Virus record (IMG/VR): IMGVR_UViG_3300041405_000395
Coordinates: 1 to 28,437 of that record
DNA: 28,437 nt
Source: a virus
Direction: 5' to 3' (one strand)
The notes below the pieces were generated by a model that did not search any database, was not told the origin of the DNA, and was given only the letters and a program-made list of their open reading frames with translations. The stretch's first letter is position 1; each line of letters starts with the position of its first letter. Positions 12,010 through 22,574 of the stretch are shown piece after piece. A program made the position numbers and the translations under genes.

Positions 12010-12498
12010 ATGGCAGCACCAAAGGGTAACCGATTCTGGGAGGCCCGCAGCAGTCACGGGCGCAGTCCTAAGTTTGAGTCACCCGAGCAACTATGGGCTG
12101 CCTGTTGCGAATACTTCCAGTGGGTAGAAGAACATCCACTGTGGGAGATGAAAGCATTTGCCTACCAAGGTGAAGTGACACAAACGCCTATTGCGAAGAT
12201 GCGGGCTATGACGCTCACCGGCTTAACTCTGTTTCTGGATATCACTTTAGAGACATGGCGAGTGTATCGCTCCAGAGAAGACTTATCTGAAGTCACCACG
12301 CGAGCAGAGCAAGTTATCTATGACCAGAAGTTCTCTGGCGCTGCGGCTGACCTGCTAAACGCCAATATCATCGCCCGCGACCTTGGGCTGAAAGAGCAAT
12401 CGCAAGTCGAAGACGTGACACCTGATAAGGGAGATCGTGATAAGCGACGCTCTCGCATTAAGGAGTTACTGAGCCGTGGTGGAAGAAGCGATTCTTGA
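12010..12498 (+). CDS. 3: Terminase small subunit (P22 gp3)
   Basis: This 162-residue protein has the same length as P22 gp3 and nearly the same sequence as I recall it: [38 protein letters not shown] at the start and [42 protein letters not shown] at the end. By family it forms a nonameric ring that recognises the pac site, delivers DNA to gp2 and starts headful packaging. The pac element itself lies inside this gene. Its 3' end overlaps the gp2 start by 23 nt. Confidence 0.97.
   Translation: MAAPKGNRFWEARSSHGRSPKFESPEQLWAACCEYFQWVEEHPLWEMKAFAYQGEVTQTPIAKMRAMTLTGLTLFLDITLETWRVYRSREDLSEVTTRAEQVIYDQKFSGAAADLLNANIIARDLGLKEQSQVEDVTPDKGDRDKRRSRIKELLSRGGRSDS
12277..12298 (+). promoter_or_regulatory. 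pac: Putative pac packaging-initiation site
   Basis: The sequence here begins GAAGACTTATCTGAAGTC and agrees with the P22 pac core, a 22-bp element inside gene 3, at about 18 of 22 positions as I remember it. It encodes EDLSEV in gp3, where P22 has the same peptide. In P22, gp3 recognises this asymmetric site and packaging proceeds rightward toward gene 2. The site was recalled, not searched, so the exact match count should be verified. Confidence 0.65.
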
Positions 12499-13975
12499 TG
12501 ACATGTCAGAAGAAGAGCAAATCGAGTTGCTTGAGCTTCTGGAGGCCGAAGAGCAGTACAGCAAGACGCACGCTCTCTACGAGTTCGTGCCATACACGAA
12601 ACAGAGAGAGTTCATTGATGCAGGCAGCGATTATACAGAACGCTGCTTCATGGCCGGCAACCAGTTAGGCAAGTCATTCACTGGTGGAGCAGAGGTTGCA
12701 TTCCACCTGACCGGAAGATACCCCGGCACCAAAGGCTATCCGCAGGATGCAGCCTGGCAGGGCGAGTGGGGTGGGAAACGCTTCGACTCCCCTGTTGTTT
12801 TCTGGGTAGGTGGCGAGACAAACGAAACCATCACCAAGACTACGCAGCGCATCCTGTGTGGTCGTATTGAAGAGAACGACGGTCCCGGATACGGCGCACT
12901 GCCTAAAGAAGACATCATCAGCTGGAAGAAGTCTCCGTTCGGACCAAACCTTGTCGATCACATTCTTATTCGTCATCACAATGAGGATGGCGTAGAGGAT
13001 GGCATGTCCATCTGCTACTTCAAGCCATACTCGCAAGGCCGTCAGCGCTGGCAGGGTGACACCATTCACGGCGTCTGGTTCGATGAGGAGCCACCTTACA
13101 GCATCTACGCTGAGGGCCTGACTCGTACGAACAAATACGGCCAGTTCTCGATTCTGACGTTTACACCGCTGATGGGCATGTCAGATGTCGTCATTAAGTT
13201 TCTGAAGAACCCCAGCAAAGCGCAGAAGGTAGTCAACATGACTATCTATGACGCCGACCATTACACGGAAGAGCAGAAAGAGCGGATCATCGCTTCCTAC
13301 CCTGAGCATGAGCGAGAGGCCCGAGCGCGCGGCATCCCAACCATGGGTAGTGGCCGCATATTCCAGATACCCGAAGAAACTATCAAGTGCCAACCATTCG
13401 AATGCCCGGACCACTTCTATGTCATCAACGGAATGGACTTCGGATGGGACCACCCACAGGCACAGATACAGCTCTGGTGGGATAAAGACGCTGACAAAAT
13501 CTACATCCCCCAAGTATGGAAGAAAGCAGAAAACACTGCTGTGCAGGCATGGGGTGCAGTCAAGGCGTGGAGCAAAGGCATACCCTGTGCGTGGCCGCAT
13601 GATGGTCACCAGCACGAGAAGGGTGGCGGCGAACAACTGAAGGGCCAGTACTCAGACGCAGGATTCCTGATGCTACCTGAGCACGCAACTTGGCCGGATG
13701 GTGGTAACGCGGTAGAGCCTGGGCTCATTGAGATGCGTGACATGATGCTCGATGGCCGCTTTCAGGTATTCAACACCTGCGAGCCTTTCTTCGATGAGTT
13801 CCGTCTCTATCACCGCGATGAAAACGGCAAGATCGTCAAGATTAACGATGACGTGCTCTCAGCCGTTCGTTACGCCTACATGATGCGCAGGTACGCAAGA
13901 TTGATGCGTGACATCAAGAAGCCCAAAGAAAAGAAATTACCGGCACCGATTCGCCCAATTACCCGGAGTAGATAA
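12476..13975 (+). CDS. 2: Terminase large subunit (P22 gp2)
   Basis: This 499-residue protein has the same length as P22 gp2. It starts at GTG 12476 (AAGGAG at 12460-12465), which aligns with the P22 start. The N-terminal ATPase has a Walker A-like [15 protein letters not shown], and VWFDEEPP as Walker B with catalytic Glu. [10 protein letters not shown] is the coupling motif. The C-terminal RNase H-like nuclease has GMDFGWDHP and downstream acidic residues ([31 protein letters not shown]). By family it translocates DNA into the procapsid and makes the headful cut. It overlaps gp3 and abuts the portal gene. Confidence 0.97.
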   Translation: MVEEAILDDMSEEEQIELLELLEAEEQYSKTHALYEFVPYTKQREFIDAGSDYTERCFMAGNQLGKSFTGGAEVAFHLTGRYPGTKGYPQDAAWQGEWGGKRFDSPVVFWVGGETNETITKTTQRILCGRIEENDGPGYGALPKEDIISWKKSPFGPNLVDHILIRHHNEDGVEDGMSICYFKPYSQGRQRWQGDTIHGVWFDEEPPYSIYAEGLTRTNKYGQFSILTFTPLMGMSDVVIKFLKNPSKAQKVVNMTIYDADHYTEEQKERIIASYPEHEREARARGIPTMGSGRIFQIPEETIKCQPFECPDHFYVINGMDFGWDHPQAQIQLWWDKDADKIYIPQVWKKAENTAVQAWGAVKAWSKGIPCAWPHDGHQHEKGGGEQLKGQYSDAGFLMLPEHATWPDGGNAVEPGLIEMRDMMLDGRFQVFNTCEPFFDEFRLYHRDENGKIVKINDDVLSAVRYAYMMRRYARLMRDIKKPKEKKLPAPIRPITRSR

Positions 13976-16158
13976 TGGCCGACGACAACGAAAAATTGCA
14001 GACCATTCTCAGGAAGTTCGACCGGGACTGGACAGCAAGCGATGAGGCCAGAACTGAAGCAACCAACGATCTGTTCTTCAGCCGCATCAGCCAGTGGGAT
14101 GACTGGCTAAACGAATACACTACGCTGCAGTACCGTGGTCAGTTCGACGTGGTGCGCCCGGTGGTCCGTAAGCTGGTCGCAGAGATGCGCCAGAACCCTG
14201 TCGATGTGCTGTTCAAGCCGAAAGATGGTGCTGACCCTAACGCAGCCGACATCCTGATGGGCATGTATCGCACCGACATGCGGCACAACACCGCGAAGAT
14301 TTCCGTCAACGTGGCCGTGCGTGAACAGATTGAGGCGGGTGTTGGTGCGTGGCGTCTGGTTACTGACTACGAAGACCAGGACCCGACCAGCAACAATCAG
14401 GTTATCCGTCGCGTCCCTATCCATGAGGCGTGCACCCACGTTGTGTGGGATGCCAACGCCAAGCAGATGGACAAGAGCGACGCTAAGCATTGCACAGTCA
14501 TCAGCGCCATGAGCAAAGACGGCTGGGAAGCGTTTGCTGAAGAGCACGACCTCGATGAAGAGGATTTGCCTGACTTCCAGTCGCCATCCTCTAACTGGGC
14601 GTTCCCGTGGTCTACCAACGATGTTTACTACATCGCTGAGTATTACGAGGTTGAAGAGAAGAAAGAGACGGTATTCATCTATCAGGACCCAATGACAGGT
14701 GAGCCGGTCAGCTGCTTCAAGCGAGACATCAAAGACGTCATCGATGAGCTGGCAGATAATGGCATGGAGAAGATTGGTGAGCGCAAAGTAACGCGCCGCC
14801 GTGTCTACAAAAGCCTGCTGACCAACACGATGATTCTGAAAGACCGAGAACTGATTGCGGGTGAGCACATCCCGATCGTACCCGTGTTCGGCGAGTGGTC
14901 CTTTGCTGGTGACAAAGAGGTATATGAGGGCGTTGTCAGGCTGACGAAAGATGGTCAGCGCCTGCGCAACATGATCATGTCCTTCAATGCCGATATTGTT
15001 GCCCGCTCACCGAAAAAGAAACCGTTCTTCTTCCCCGAGCAGATTGCTGGCTTCGAGCACATGTACAGCGGCACGGACGATTACCCGTACTACCTGATGA
15101 ACCGCACCGATGAGAACAACGGCGACCTGCCGCTGCAGCCTCTCGGTTACTACGAAAACCCTGAGGTGCCGCAAGCCAACGCCTACATGCTGGAAGCAGC
15201 TACCGGCGCGGTGAAGGAAGTGGCGACACTCGGGGTGGACGCAGAAGCAGCGGGCGGACAGGTGGCATTCGACACCATCAACCAGTTGAACATGCGCGCT
15301 GACCTTGAGACCTACGTGTTTCAGGACAACCTGGCTACGGCAATGCGCCGTGACGGGGAGATTTACGCGGCTATGGTCAATGACATCTACGACGTGCCAC
15401 GCAAAGTCTCAATGACGCTGGAAGATGGTAGTGAGAAAGAGGTTCAGTTGCTCAACCAGGTTGTGGACTTTCAGTCAGGTGATGTTGTCACGCTGAATGA
15501 TATCCGTGGCCGGTATGAGACTTACACCGATGTCGGCCCATCGTTCCAGTCGATGAAGAATCAGAACCGCTCAGAGCTCCTAGATCTGCTGTCGAAGGTT
15601 CCGCCAGGCACGCCGGAATACCAGATGCTCCTGCTTCAGTACTTCACCCTGCTTGATGGTAAGGGTGTCGAGATGATGCGCGAGTACGCCAACCGGCAGC
15701 TGGTCACCATGGGCCTCAAGAAACCTGAGACACCGGAAGAGCAGCAATGGGTATCCGACGCTCAGCAGCAGCAACAGAACACGCCAGACCCGGCAATGGT
15801 TCAGGCGCAGGGCGTTTATCTGCAGGGCCAGGCTGATCTGATGAAGGCGCAGAATGACCAGCAGTCACTCACCATTGAGGCCGCTAAGGTCGACGCTACC
15901 AGCCAGCTCAACGCGGCTAAGATAGCGGAAATCTTCAACGGCATGGACCTCGACAAGCAGAAGGCATTCCGTGAATACCTCGAGCTTATGGGTCACTTCC
16001 AGAAACAAACCAGTGATGACAGTCGCGCAAATGCAGAGCTCCTGCTGAAAGGTACGGGCCAACAGCATTCGCAGCGAATGGACATGACTAACTTCCTGCA
16101 ATCGCAGAGACAAAATTCACCTTCCGCCAATCCCGGCGAGATTCCTCGAACCATGTGA
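13975..16158 (+). CDS. 1: Portal protein (P22 gp1)
   Basis: A 727-residue protein, within two residues of P22 gp1 (725). Typical segments are [24 protein letters not shown] near the N-terminus, [19 protein letters not shown], and [37 protein letters not shown]. The C-terminal long helical barrel region (Gln-rich, about 600-700) matches the P22 barrel that reaches into the capsid. By family it forms the dodecameric vertex channel for packaging and ejection and senses headful. The ATG overlaps the gp2 stop by one base (TAATG). Its stop lies 14 bp before the scaffold start. Confidence 0.97.
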   Translation: MADDNEKLQTILRKFDRDWTASDEARTEATNDLFFSRISQWDDWLNEYTTLQYRGQFDVVRPVVRKLVAEMRQNPVDVLFKPKDGADPNAADILMGMYRTDMRHNTAKISVNVAVREQIEAGVGAWRLVTDYEDQDPTSNNQVIRRVPIHEACTHVVWDANAKQMDKSDAKHCTVISAMSKDGWEAFAEEHDLDEEDLPDFQSPSSNWAFPWSTNDVYYIAEYYEVEEKKETVFIYQDPMTGEPVSCFKRDIKDVIDELADNGMEKIGERKVTRRRVYKSLLTNTMILKDRELIAGEHIPIVPVFGEWSFAGDKEVYEGVVRLTKDGQRLRNMIMSFNADIVARSPKKKPFFFPEQIAGFEHMYSGTDDYPYYLMNRTDENNGDLPLQPLGYYENPEVPQANAYMLEAATGAVKEVATLGVDAEAAGGQVAFDTINQLNMRADLETYVFQDNLATAMRRDGEIYAAMVNDIYDVPRKVSMTLEDGSEKEVQLLNQVVDFQSGDVVTLNDIRGRYETYTDVGPSFQSMKNQNRSELLDLLSKVPPGTPEYQMLLLQYFTLLDGKGVEMMREYANRQLVTMGLKKPETPEEQQWVSDAQQQQQNTPDPAMVQAQGVYLQGQADLMKAQNDQQSLTIEAAKVDATSQLNAAKIAEIFNGMDLDKQKAFREYLELMGHFQKQTSDDSRANAELLLKGTGQQHSQRMDMTNFLQSQRQNSPSANPGEIPRTM

Positions 16159-16172
16159 GAGAGTTAAACAAC

Positions 16173-17084
16173 ATGAGCGAAACCACCGAAATTCAGAACA
16201 CTGAAGGACAAACCCTGCCCGGCGATCACACTGCGGCATCAGTTGAAAGTCAGGTTGACGGTAATGCCACCGGCACCGAAGGGCAGGATGAGGGCTTTGA
16301 CATTGTCCTGAATGACGATGAGAACAAGCCGAAGCAGGACCACGAAACAAACGCGAAGTTTGCTGCTCGTCGCCTGGCACGTAAGCGCCAGCGTGAACTT
16401 GAACAGCAGATGGAGGCGGTGAGTCGTGGTGAGCTTCCGGAAACCCTGCGGGTTAATCCTGATTTACCCAAGCAACCGGACGTGAATGAGTTCCTGTCAG
16501 ACGATGCTTTAGCAAAGTATGACTACGACACAAGTCGCGCTCTGGCTGCTTTTAACGCGGCCAATACAGACTGGCTGATTAAGGCTCAGGACGCACGCAG
16601 TAATGCGGTAGCTGAGCAGGGTCGCAAGACACAGGATTACACCCGCAACTCCACGCAGGTTGTCGAGGCGGCGCGCAAGCACTATGACGCTGCAGAGAAG
16701 CTGAACCTCAGCGACTATCAGGAAACAGAAGAAGCTTTCAACGCGCTGGTGCCACCGGGTACTGACGTGGAAATTATGAACCTCTTCCCTGAGAAGTCGG
16801 CTGCGATCATCTATCACCTAGGTAAAAACCCGGAGAAGACCCGACAAATCCTGAGCATGAACTCACAGCAGGCGCTGATTGAAATCACGCGCCTCTCAGA
16901 CCGTTTAACTCTCAAGCCCCGCGGTAAGCAGCTGTCATCCGCCCCACCGGTCGACGAGCCGATTCAGGGCACCGTTGCTGCAGCCAATGTATCCGCTCTT
17001 CAGAAGAAGATGGATGAAGCCGCGCGACGTGGTGACACAGCGAAATATCGCGAACTTAAAGCACAGATTAAAGGAATCCGCTAA
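16173..17084 (+). CDS. 8: Scaffolding protein (P22 gp8)
   Basis: A 303-residue protein, the same length as P22 gp8. The start is ATG 16173 (MSETTEIQ), matching P22 METTEIQ-like ends. A GTG at 16155 would add six residues and is less likely. It has an acidic, disordered N-terminal half, a conserved centre with [34 protein letters not shown], and a basic C-terminal helix-turn-helix ([29 protein letters not shown]), the part that binds coat in P22. It is released after assembly. It overlaps the coat start by one base. Confidence 0.95.
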   Translation: MSETTEIQNTEGQTLPGDHTAASVESQVDGNATGTEGQDEGFDIVLNDDENKPKQDHETNAKFAARRLARKRQRELEQQMEAVSRGELPETLRVNPDLPKQPDVNEFLSDDALAKYDYDTSRALAAFNAANTDWLIKAQDARSNAVAEQGRKTQDYTRNSTQVVEAARKHYDAAEKLNLSDYQETEEAFNALVPPGTDVEIMNLFPEKSAAIIYHLGKNPEKTRQILSMNSQQALIEITRLSDRLTLKPRGKQLSSAPPVDEPIQGTVAAANVSALQKKMDEAARRGDTAKYRELKAQIKGIR

Positions 17085-18388
17085 TGGCACTTAACGAAGG
17101 TCAGATGGTAACTCTCGCAGTAGACGAAGTTATCGAAACAATGCAGAACATCATGCCGATGGTTATGAAGGTGGATAAGTACACTCCGCCAGGCCGCGAA
17201 ATGCAGCGCGGTGATAACACCATCTGGATGCCAGTCGAACAGGAAGCGCCGACTCAGCGCGGCTGGGACCTGACCGACAAAGAAACCGACCTGCTCGAAC
17301 TGAACGTGAAGGTCACTCTGGATGAGCCGGATAATGACTTCTTCGACATCCGTGCCGATGATGTGCGTGATGAGTCAACCTACCGCCGCCGCATTGCAGC
17401 ATCCGCTAAAAAGCTGGCGAACAACGTGGAAGCTGAGATTGCCCGCACCGCAGCTGAAATGGGCTCACTGATTGTGACCAGCACCGGTCCGGTTGGCAGC
17501 GCTAACACCGGGTGGGACTTCATCTCTGAAGCGGAATCGCTGATGTTCTCGCGAGAGCTGAACCGTGATGCGGGCCTGTCGTTCTTCTTCAACGCCAATG
17601 ACTACCGCGGCGCGGGACGGGACCTGGCTGGCAAGGACTTCTACGGACGCATTCAGGATGACGCGTACACCAAAGGCGTGATTCAGAAGCAGGTCGCAGG
17701 CTTCAACGACGTGCTGCGCTCGCCAAAACTGCCGACGCTGGTTAAGTCTGATGCGACCGGCGTTACTGTCAGCGGCGCGCAGAAATTCAAGCCTCAGTCA
17801 TGGCGCCTGAACGAAGACAACAGCCGTGAGAACGTGGATAACCGCTTTGCGACCGTCAACGTCAGCTCCGGCACCGGCTTCAAGCGCGGCGACAAGATTT
17901 CATTCGCAGGCGTTAAGTTCCTCGCGCAGATGGCGAAGAACGTGCTGGTTCAGGATGCAACATTCTCTGTAGTGGCTGTTAACGGCAACGCCATCACGAT
18001 CACTCCGAAGCCTGTTGCGCTGGATGACACCAGCCTGACCGCTGCAGAGCGTGCATATGCCAACGTCAACACGTCACTGGCAGCTGGCGCGGCTATCAAT
18101 GTGCTGAACACTGATACCGTGGCAACCAACGTGTTCTGGGCTGATGACTCCATCCGCCTGGTATCGCAGCCAATCCCGCTGAACCACTCGCTGTTCGCTG
18201 GCATGAAGTCCGAAGCGTTCTCCATTCCTGGCACCGGACTCAATGGGGTGATTGCCTTCCAGGGTGATATCAGCACGCTGTCTGGCAAGTGCCGTATCGC
18301 GCTGTGGTACAAGTCCACCGCAGTACGTCCGGAAGCAATCGGTGTTGGCCTGGCGAATCAGGACGTTGCGACTGCCGTAGAAGGCTGA
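17084..18388 (+). CDS. 5: Major coat protein (P22 gp5)
   Basis: A 434-residue coat protein, four residues longer than P22 gp5 (430). It begins [21 protein letters not shown] and has [40 protein letters not shown], the E-loop and spine region of the HK97 fold. The inserted I-domain lies at about 230-340 ([15 protein letters not shown]...[30 protein letters not shown]). [15 protein letters not shown] and [30 protein letters not shown] complete it. By family it forms the T=7 shell. It starts in a one-base overlap with the scaffold gene (TAATG). A terminator-like hairpin follows its stop. Confidence 0.96.
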   Translation: MALNEGQMVTLAVDEVIETMQNIMPMVMKVDKYTPPGREMQRGDNTIWMPVEQEAPTQRGWDLTDKETDLLELNVKVTLDEPDNDFFDIRADDVRDESTYRRRIAASAKKLANNVEAEIARTAAEMGSLIVTSTGPVGSANTGWDFISEAESLMFSRELNRDAGLSFFFNANDYRGAGRDLAGKDFYGRIQDDAYTKGVIQKQVAGFNDVLRSPKLPTLVKSDATGVTVSGAQKFKPQSWRLNEDNSRENVDNRFATVNVSSGTGFKRGDKISFAGVKFLAQMAKNVLVQDATFSVVAVNGNAITITPKPVALDDTSLTAAERAYANVNTSLAAGAAINVLNTDTVATNVFWADDSIRLVSQPIPLNHSLFAGMKSEAFSIPGTGLNGVIAFQGDISTLSGKCRIALWYKSTAVRPEAIGVGLANQDVATAVEG

Positions 18389-18392
18389 TGAT

Positions 18393-18414
18393 AAGGGGCT
18401 TCGGCCCCTTTCTT
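18393..18414 (+). terminator. Terminator-like hairpin after coat gene
   Basis: AAGGGGC (18393-18399), a TTCG tetraloop and GCCCCTT (18404-18410) form a 7-bp stem followed by TCTT. It lies five bases after the coat stop. The UUCG-type loop and GC stem are very stable. It may stop non-antiterminated transcripts or stabilise coat mRNA. Confidence 0.65.
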
Positions 18415-18427
18415 AATGGAGACGATC

Positions 18428-19015
18428 ATGAGCGTAATGCTTTATAAGTCAGGCCTCGGCACTAAGGTGTGGGGAAAAGAACTGCAATCGAAAGTCGTCA
18501 CTGATGGTGACGTCGAAGAATATCTGGCGGAAGGCTGGTTTAAGCATCCTCAGGATGTACCTGATGACCTGCCGATCCCCTATGGTGAATCAAATCCTGA
18601 CACTGTAGAGGATATGGGTGAGGTTTCTGACGGTTACCACACATTCAATGAGCTTTATGCTCACCGTGTTCGCCTTTTCTCTACCCTGATGCATGCCTTT
18701 CCTAAGCAGTCCTGGTGGAGTTTTCAGCACCATGATGGCGAGCAGTGGGAAGGGTGGGTTCTGGCTGGAATCGACACTCCTGAAGGCGCGGTAACGTACC
18801 ATCTGCCAGAGAGCGAAATCGAAAACCTTCCGCAGGGAACAGAGATTGAGTTCGGTAAAGAGTGGGATGGCCACACTGCTGATGATGTCCTGTCGCGCTT
18901 GCTCACATTGCGCCCTGAGGCGAAAAAGAAAGGTGGACGCAAGCCTAATCCAGAGCCAGAAGCTGAACCCGAACCTCATGCAGAGGTAAATGATGAACCT
19001 GACAACGAAGGGTGA
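18428..19015 (+). CDS. Two-part protein between coat and gp4
   Basis: A 195-residue protein starting at ATG 18428, with GGAG at 18418-18421 (an upstream ATG at 18416 lacks a site). Residues 1-60 ([38 protein letters not shown]) look like a small phage module. Residues 65-160 carry the motif [18 protein letters not shown], a Trp-rich middle with [27 protein letters not shown], and [17 protein letters not shown], which I know from many small phage proteins outside this operon. The tail is KKKGGRKP and Glu/Pro-rich. It appears to be a fusion of a capsid-operon gene with a stand-alone phage domain. Function is unknown. It overlaps gp4 by 23 nt. Confidence 0.65.
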   Translation: MSVMLYKSGLGTKVWGKELQSKVVTDGDVEEYLAEGWFKHPQDVPDDLPIPYGESNPDTVEDMGEVSDGYHTFNELYAHRVRLFSTLMHAFPKQSWWSFQHHDGEQWEGWVLAGIDTPEGAVTYHLPESEIENLPQGTEIEFGKEWDGHTADDVLSRLLTLRPEAKKKGGRKPNPEPEAEPEPHAEVNDEPDNEG

Positions 19016-19508
19016 TCTGGTAAATGCCGCGCTGCGTAAGCTCGGCATTGCTTCAGATGCAACCATTACTGACGTTGAACCGCAATCCACTCAGGACGCG
19101 GTCTCGGACCTCGAAATGATGATGGCGGAGTGGTATCAGGGCGGCGATGGCATTGATGCAGGCTATGTGTTTTCTGCTGACGATAGCTACCCCGAAACGG
19201 GTGACGCTCACGGGATGAAGCTACAGGCCGTTAGCGCCGTGGTTCATAACCTCGCCGTTCGCATTGCGCCTGATTACGCCATTGAGCCAATGAGCAAGCT
19301 GGTGATGTCAGCACGCAACGGTAAGGAGCTGCTGTACAAAGGCTCTGCCATTTCCCGCGCGGCGAAAGCAGGCAGGCTGGGCTACCCAAACAGAATGCCG
19401 ACCGGCTCAGGCAATCGCGGTTTAGCGCAAAACAGCTTTAACTATTTCCACCGACGGGACCCTGAAGATGCCGACGACTCAACTGCCATTGATGAAGGGG
19501 CTGGGTAA
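18993..19508 (+). CDS. 4: Head completion / tail adaptor protein (P22 gp4)
   Basis: A 171-residue protein homologous to P22 gp4 (166). It has [44 protein letters not shown], a middle with [21 protein letters not shown], and [10 protein letters not shown] near the end. Two ATGs stand in tandem. The second (18993) has better spacing to GAGG (18983-18986) and matches the P22 start. By family twelve copies bind the portal and begin neck closure. P22 gp4 also has muramidase activity. It overlaps gp10 by 41 nt in another frame, as in P22. Confidence 0.94.
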   Translation: MNLTTKGDLVNAALRKLGIASDATITDVEPQSTQDAVSDLEMMMAEWYQGGDGIDAGYVFSADDSYPETGDAHGMKLQAVSAVVHNLAVRIAPDYAIEPMSKLVMSARNGKELLYKGSAISRAAKAGRLGYPNRMPTGSGNRGLAQNSFNYFHRRDPEDADDSTAIDEGAG

Positions 19509-20889
19509 GAATTACGCCAGCGCCGATTACCTCGACCTGTTGCCAGTGAACATGCTGGCAACGCCGAAAGAGGTGCTGGACGCAAGCGGCTACCTTCGCT
19601 CATTTCCCGGCATCCAGAAAACGGCGAGCGTTCGCGGGACGTCAAGAGGTGTGATTTTTAATGCATATGAAGGCGTAGTGTATCGCGTGTGCGGAGAGAT
19701 GCTTTATAGAAATGGGTTGGAATATGCGGGCCTGATAGGCACTGGCAGAGTTAGTATGGCTTACAGTTATAACAGTCATGCAGTCTGCGCAGGCGGCCTT
19801 TATGTTCTTTATGGATATGATGGGGTTATCCGGCAGGTTGCTAACTGGGATCCGTCTACCGGTTACACGCAATACGACCTGGGTGCTACGTTAGATATTT
19901 GCCGTAACCGATCAAGATATGTGTGGAGCAAAGGTGGTTCCGATTCATTTTTTGTTAGCGACCTTGAAGACGAGTCAAAGCCAGATCGCTATAGCGCTGA
20001 GTATCGGGCTGAAAGTCAACCGGACGGGATTATCGGAATTGATAACTGGAGGGATTTTGTTGTCTGCTTCGGCACGACGACAATTGAGTATTTCTCATTA
20101 ACCGGAGCGAGTGGCGGCCCAGGAGTTTCCCTTTATCAATCTCAGCCTTCGCTCATGGTGCAGAAAGGCATCGCCGGAACATACTGCAAAACAAAGTTCG
20201 CGGATTCACATGCCATCATCAGCAACCCAGCTACTGGAGCGCCGTCTGTTTACCTCATTAACTCCGGATCTATACAGGGGATTGCAACTGCATCAATAGA
20301 GCGGATTCTGAACGGTTACACATCGGCAGAGCTTGCTACGGGCGTAATGGAGTCATTGAGATTCCTGGCTCACGAGCTTCTCATTATTCACCTGCCTAGG
20401 CATGTTCTTGTCTTCGACGGATCAGTTACACAGGGCGGGCTGCAATGGTCGGTGCTATCTACAGGGCTGTCTGGTGAGCCTCATCGGGCTATCGATTACA
20501 TCTATCAGGACAACTTCATATCCTGCGCGGATAAGCGTGAGGGCCTTCTTGGCGCTCTTCGTGACGGCATATCCTCTCAATATGACCAGCATCAGGAGCA
20601 TCTGCTTTACACCCCAATGTTCAGGGCTGGCGGTAGCCGAGTATTCGATTTTGAGCTGGAGTCATCAACAGGATCGCCACAGATTGCTGAAAAGATGTTT
20701 ATATCGGCAACTACCGATGGCATCAATTATGGTCGCGAGCAGATGCTCAGCTGGAATCAGCCGTTTAATTATGACCGGAGAGTGCTTTGGCGACGCATTG
20801 GAAGGGTAAGAAAGAATATCGGTTTCAAAATCCGCGTCATAGCTTCCTCACCAGTAACCCTATCCGGATGTCAGGTAAGGATTGAGTAA
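19468..20889 (+). CDS. 10: Tail hub / DNA stabilisation protein (P22 gp10)
   Basis: A 473-residue protein, close to P22 gp10 (472). It has [44 protein letters not shown] at the start. Repeating beta motifs ([41 protein letters not shown]) are consistent with its beta-propeller-like hub. By family a hexamer joins gp4 to the tailspike and needle. It starts inside gp4 and its stop overlaps the gp26 start by one base (TAATG). Confidence 0.95.
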   Translation: MPTTQLPLMKGLGKNYASADYLDLLPVNMLATPKEVLDASGYLRSFPGIQKTASVRGTSRGVIFNAYEGVVYRVCGEMLYRNGLEYAGLIGTGRVSMAYSYNSHAVCAGGLYVLYGYDGVIRQVANWDPSTGYTQYDLGATLDICRNRSRYVWSKGGSDSFFVSDLEDESKPDRYSAEYRAESQPDGIIGIDNWRDFVVCFGTTTIEYFSLTGASGGPGVSLYQSQPSLMVQKGIAGTYCKTKFADSHAIISNPATGAPSVYLINSGSIQGIATASIERILNGYTSAELATGVMESLRFLAHELLIIHLPRHVLVFDGSVTQGGLQWSVLSTGLSGEPHRAIDYIYQDNFISCADKREGLLGALRDGISSQYDQHQEHLLYTPMFRAGGSRVFDFELESSTGSPQIAEKMFISATTDGINYGREQMLSWNQPFNYDRRVLWRRIGRVRKNIGFKIRVIASSPVTLSGCQVRIE

Positions 20890-21536
20890 TGGCGACACCA
20901 AAAAAGGTTCAGGTAACCGCAGGCAGAATCGATGCTACGGCCCTTCCTCCCGGACTCTCTACGACTTATCGCCTTTATATTCTTGCGCAGGGTTCAGACC
21001 TTCAGAACGTAGCTGATGCGTCGAACAATGCTGGCGATTTAGCCTATCAGGCCACAGTGAAGAATGACGAGCAGGATGAGGCGCTGGAAGACCATGAAGA
21101 GCGAATCAGTGGACTGCGCATTGAAGTAGACGATCACGAAATCCGCATCACTGGTAACACGCAGGCCATCAGCGCGCTTTCAGTGAGATTAACCAGTGCT
21201 GAAGCAGATCTGCTAAGCGCGGAGGCGTCAATAGCCAATATAGGCGCCGACTACGTATCAAAGTCAGCCACCGCAAGCCAGTCCCTTGCCTCGCCACTGA
21301 ATGTGACAACATCCTACTCCGTGGGTGGAACGAAGGTGATAGGCCCGCGCCGGACAGGCTGGACAACCTCTACAGGCAACGCTCACCGGGGGGCTTTTGA
21401 CGCCAATAAAGCTCAATCAATCAGCGCAACGTATAGCCAAACCGAGGTGGGTGCCATTATGAGCATTCTTTTTGAGGCCCGGCAGAGAATAAAAGCGCTA
21501 GAGGACGACTTACGTGCACACGGGCTGATTAACTGA
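20889..21536 (+). CDS. 26: Tail needle (P22 gp26), shortened shaft
   Basis: A 215-residue needle protein. The N-terminal part binds the hub (VTAGRIDATALPPGLSTTYRLYILAQGSDLQNVADASNNAG). The heptad shaft (KNDEQDEALEDHEERISGLRIEVDDHEIRITGNTQAISALSVRLTSAEADLLSAEASIANIGADYVSK) and tip (SQSLASPLNVTTSYSVGGTKVIGPRRTGW...LEDDLRAHGLIN) match P22 gp26. P22's is 233 residues, and the missing 18 fall in the coiled-coil part. By family the trimer plugs the channel and probes the outer membrane. The stop and next start share TGATG. Confidence 0.93.
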   Translation: MATPKKVQVTAGRIDATALPPGLSTTYRLYILAQGSDLQNVADASNNAGDLAYQATVKNDEQDEALEDHEERISGLRIEVDDHEIRITGNTQAISALSVRLTSAEADLLSAEASIANIGADYVSKSATASQSLASPLNVTTSYSVGGTKVIGPRRTGWTTSTGNAHRGAFDANKAQSISATYSQTEVGAIMSILFEARQRIKALEDDLRAHGLIN

Positions 21537-21928
21537 TGATACAGATTATCGATTCTGATGCCGGATCTCGCCTTATGAAGGAGTGGGGAGTCACTGAGTG
21601 GAGTGACCCCGGCGCGGAGTATGCCCTATGGAAGGACGCGTGCATATTCGCACTGGTTCAGCAGGATGGATTCATTGATATCCACATGGCGATGATGCCG
21701 GGCAGGCATAAAGAGTGCCGGGATGCTGGCGCAGATATCCTTTCCCTGATCGGGCATCTCAGGCTGCGCGCCATTATCCTTCCCGACCGGATAAAGGTCT
21801 GCAATTACGCGTCCAGAATGGGATTCACTGGCCGGAAAACTGAATACCTTCAAACCATAAACGGGAGCACTGCTCCCTTTTTTGTTATGTGGCGAGAGCC
21901 AGGAGAATACGATGGGCGGAGCAATTAG
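21536..21928 (+). CDS. GNAT-like DUF2824 protein at the P22 gene 14 position
   Basis: A 130-residue protein between gp26 and gp7, where P22 carries gene 14. It has MIQIIDSDAGSRLMKEWGVTEWSDPGAEYALWKDACIF, then DIHMAMMPGRHKECRDAGADILSLIG, and a C-terminal LRAIILPDRIKVCNYASRMGFTGRKTEYL. The order (H-MAM, then a helix ending before a strand, then N-x2-A-x3-GF) is that of acetyltransferase-fold DUF2824 phage proteins. It may be a head protein rather than an active enzyme; the acetyl-CoA P-loop is not clear. A terminator-like hairpin lies inside its 3' end. Confidence 0.65.
   Translation: MIQIIDSDAGSRLMKEWGVTEWSDPGAEYALWKDACIFALVQQDGFIDIHMAMMPGRHKECRDAGADILSLIGHLRLRAIILPDRIKVCNYASRMGFTGRKTEYLQTINGSTAPFFVMWREPGEYDGRSN
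21863..21883 (+). terminator. Terminator-like hairpin inside the gene-14-position gene
   Basis: GGGAGC (21863-21868), ACT and GCTCCC (21872-21877) form a 6-bp GC stem followed by TTTTTT (21878-21883). The element is within the coding region, 45 bp before its stop and 29 bp before the gp7 start. Confidence 0.6.
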
Positions 21929-22574
21929 CGGCGTAGGCAACGCAGTTTCAGGCGTTATTGGTGGCATTGGTGCTCAAAAAGCCGCAAAACAGCAGCAGAA
22001 GTACCAGGACAAAGCGATGAATCAGACCCGTGAGGGTTATGAGAACGCTGTTAACTGGGTATCACCCTATGAGAAGGCGGGGCAGTCTGCGCTGGGCGGG
22101 CTTCAGGCCATGGCCGGAGTTCCCATCGACCGAAATCAGCTGCTGACGAACTATTTCGCAAGCCCTGAATATCAGCAGATGGCAGACCAGGCTCGCTATC
22201 AGTCTCTGGCAGGCGCAGAGGCGACCGGCGGACTTGGTTCAACGGCGACATCAAATCAGCTTGCCAGCATCGCGCCAACTCTCGGTCAGAATTACCTTTC
22301 TGCTATGACCGACCAGCAACAGAACATGTACAGCCAGCTTATGAGCCTTGCGGGTTTGGGTGCTGAGTCAGCTAACGCGCTGGGTAATTACTCTATCGGG
22401 CAGGGCAATACCATGGCTGGCATGTATCAGCAGAAGGGCCAGATTATGGCGGGCAAGGCAGCATTGCCGTATCAGGTGGCAGCGAGCGCTAACTCAAGCA
22501 TGGCGAATGGCGCAGCCCAGGACGCTAACTCGTTTACCAGCATGTTCGGCGGCATGATGGGGGGATCATTCTGA
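21912..22574 (+). CDS. 7: Ejection protein (P22 gp7)
   Basis: A 220-residue protein starting at ATG 21912, with GGAG (about 21901-21904) upstream. The upstream ATG at 21882 is inside the previous gene and follows the hairpin. It has a Gly-rich hydrophobic N-terminus (MGGAISGVGNAVSGVIGGIGAQKAAKQQQKY). The gp7 hallmark QARYQSLAGAEATGGLGSTATSNQLASIAPTLGQNYLSAM (about 93-133) matches P22 gp7. The C-terminus is Gly/Ala/Met-rich. By family it is ejected with DNA and helps form a channel into the cell. The N-terminus differs from P22's. It overlaps gp20 by one base. Confidence 0.9.
   Translation: MGGAISGVGNAVSGVIGGIGAQKAAKQQQKYQDKAMNQTREGYENAVNWVSPYEKAGQSALGGLQAMAGVPIDRNQLLTNYFASPEYQQMADQARYQSLAGAEATGGLGSTATSNQLASIAPTLGQNYLSAMTDQQQNMYSQLMSLAGLGAESANALGNYSIGQGNTMAGMYQQKGQIMAGKAALPYQVAASANSSMANGAAQDANSFTSMFGGMMGGSF

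Noticed and set aside
14107-14868. 253-codon minus-strand ORF inside the portal gene
   Set aside because: It mirrors the codon pattern of the portal protein on the other strand; no start signal and no recognisable motif.
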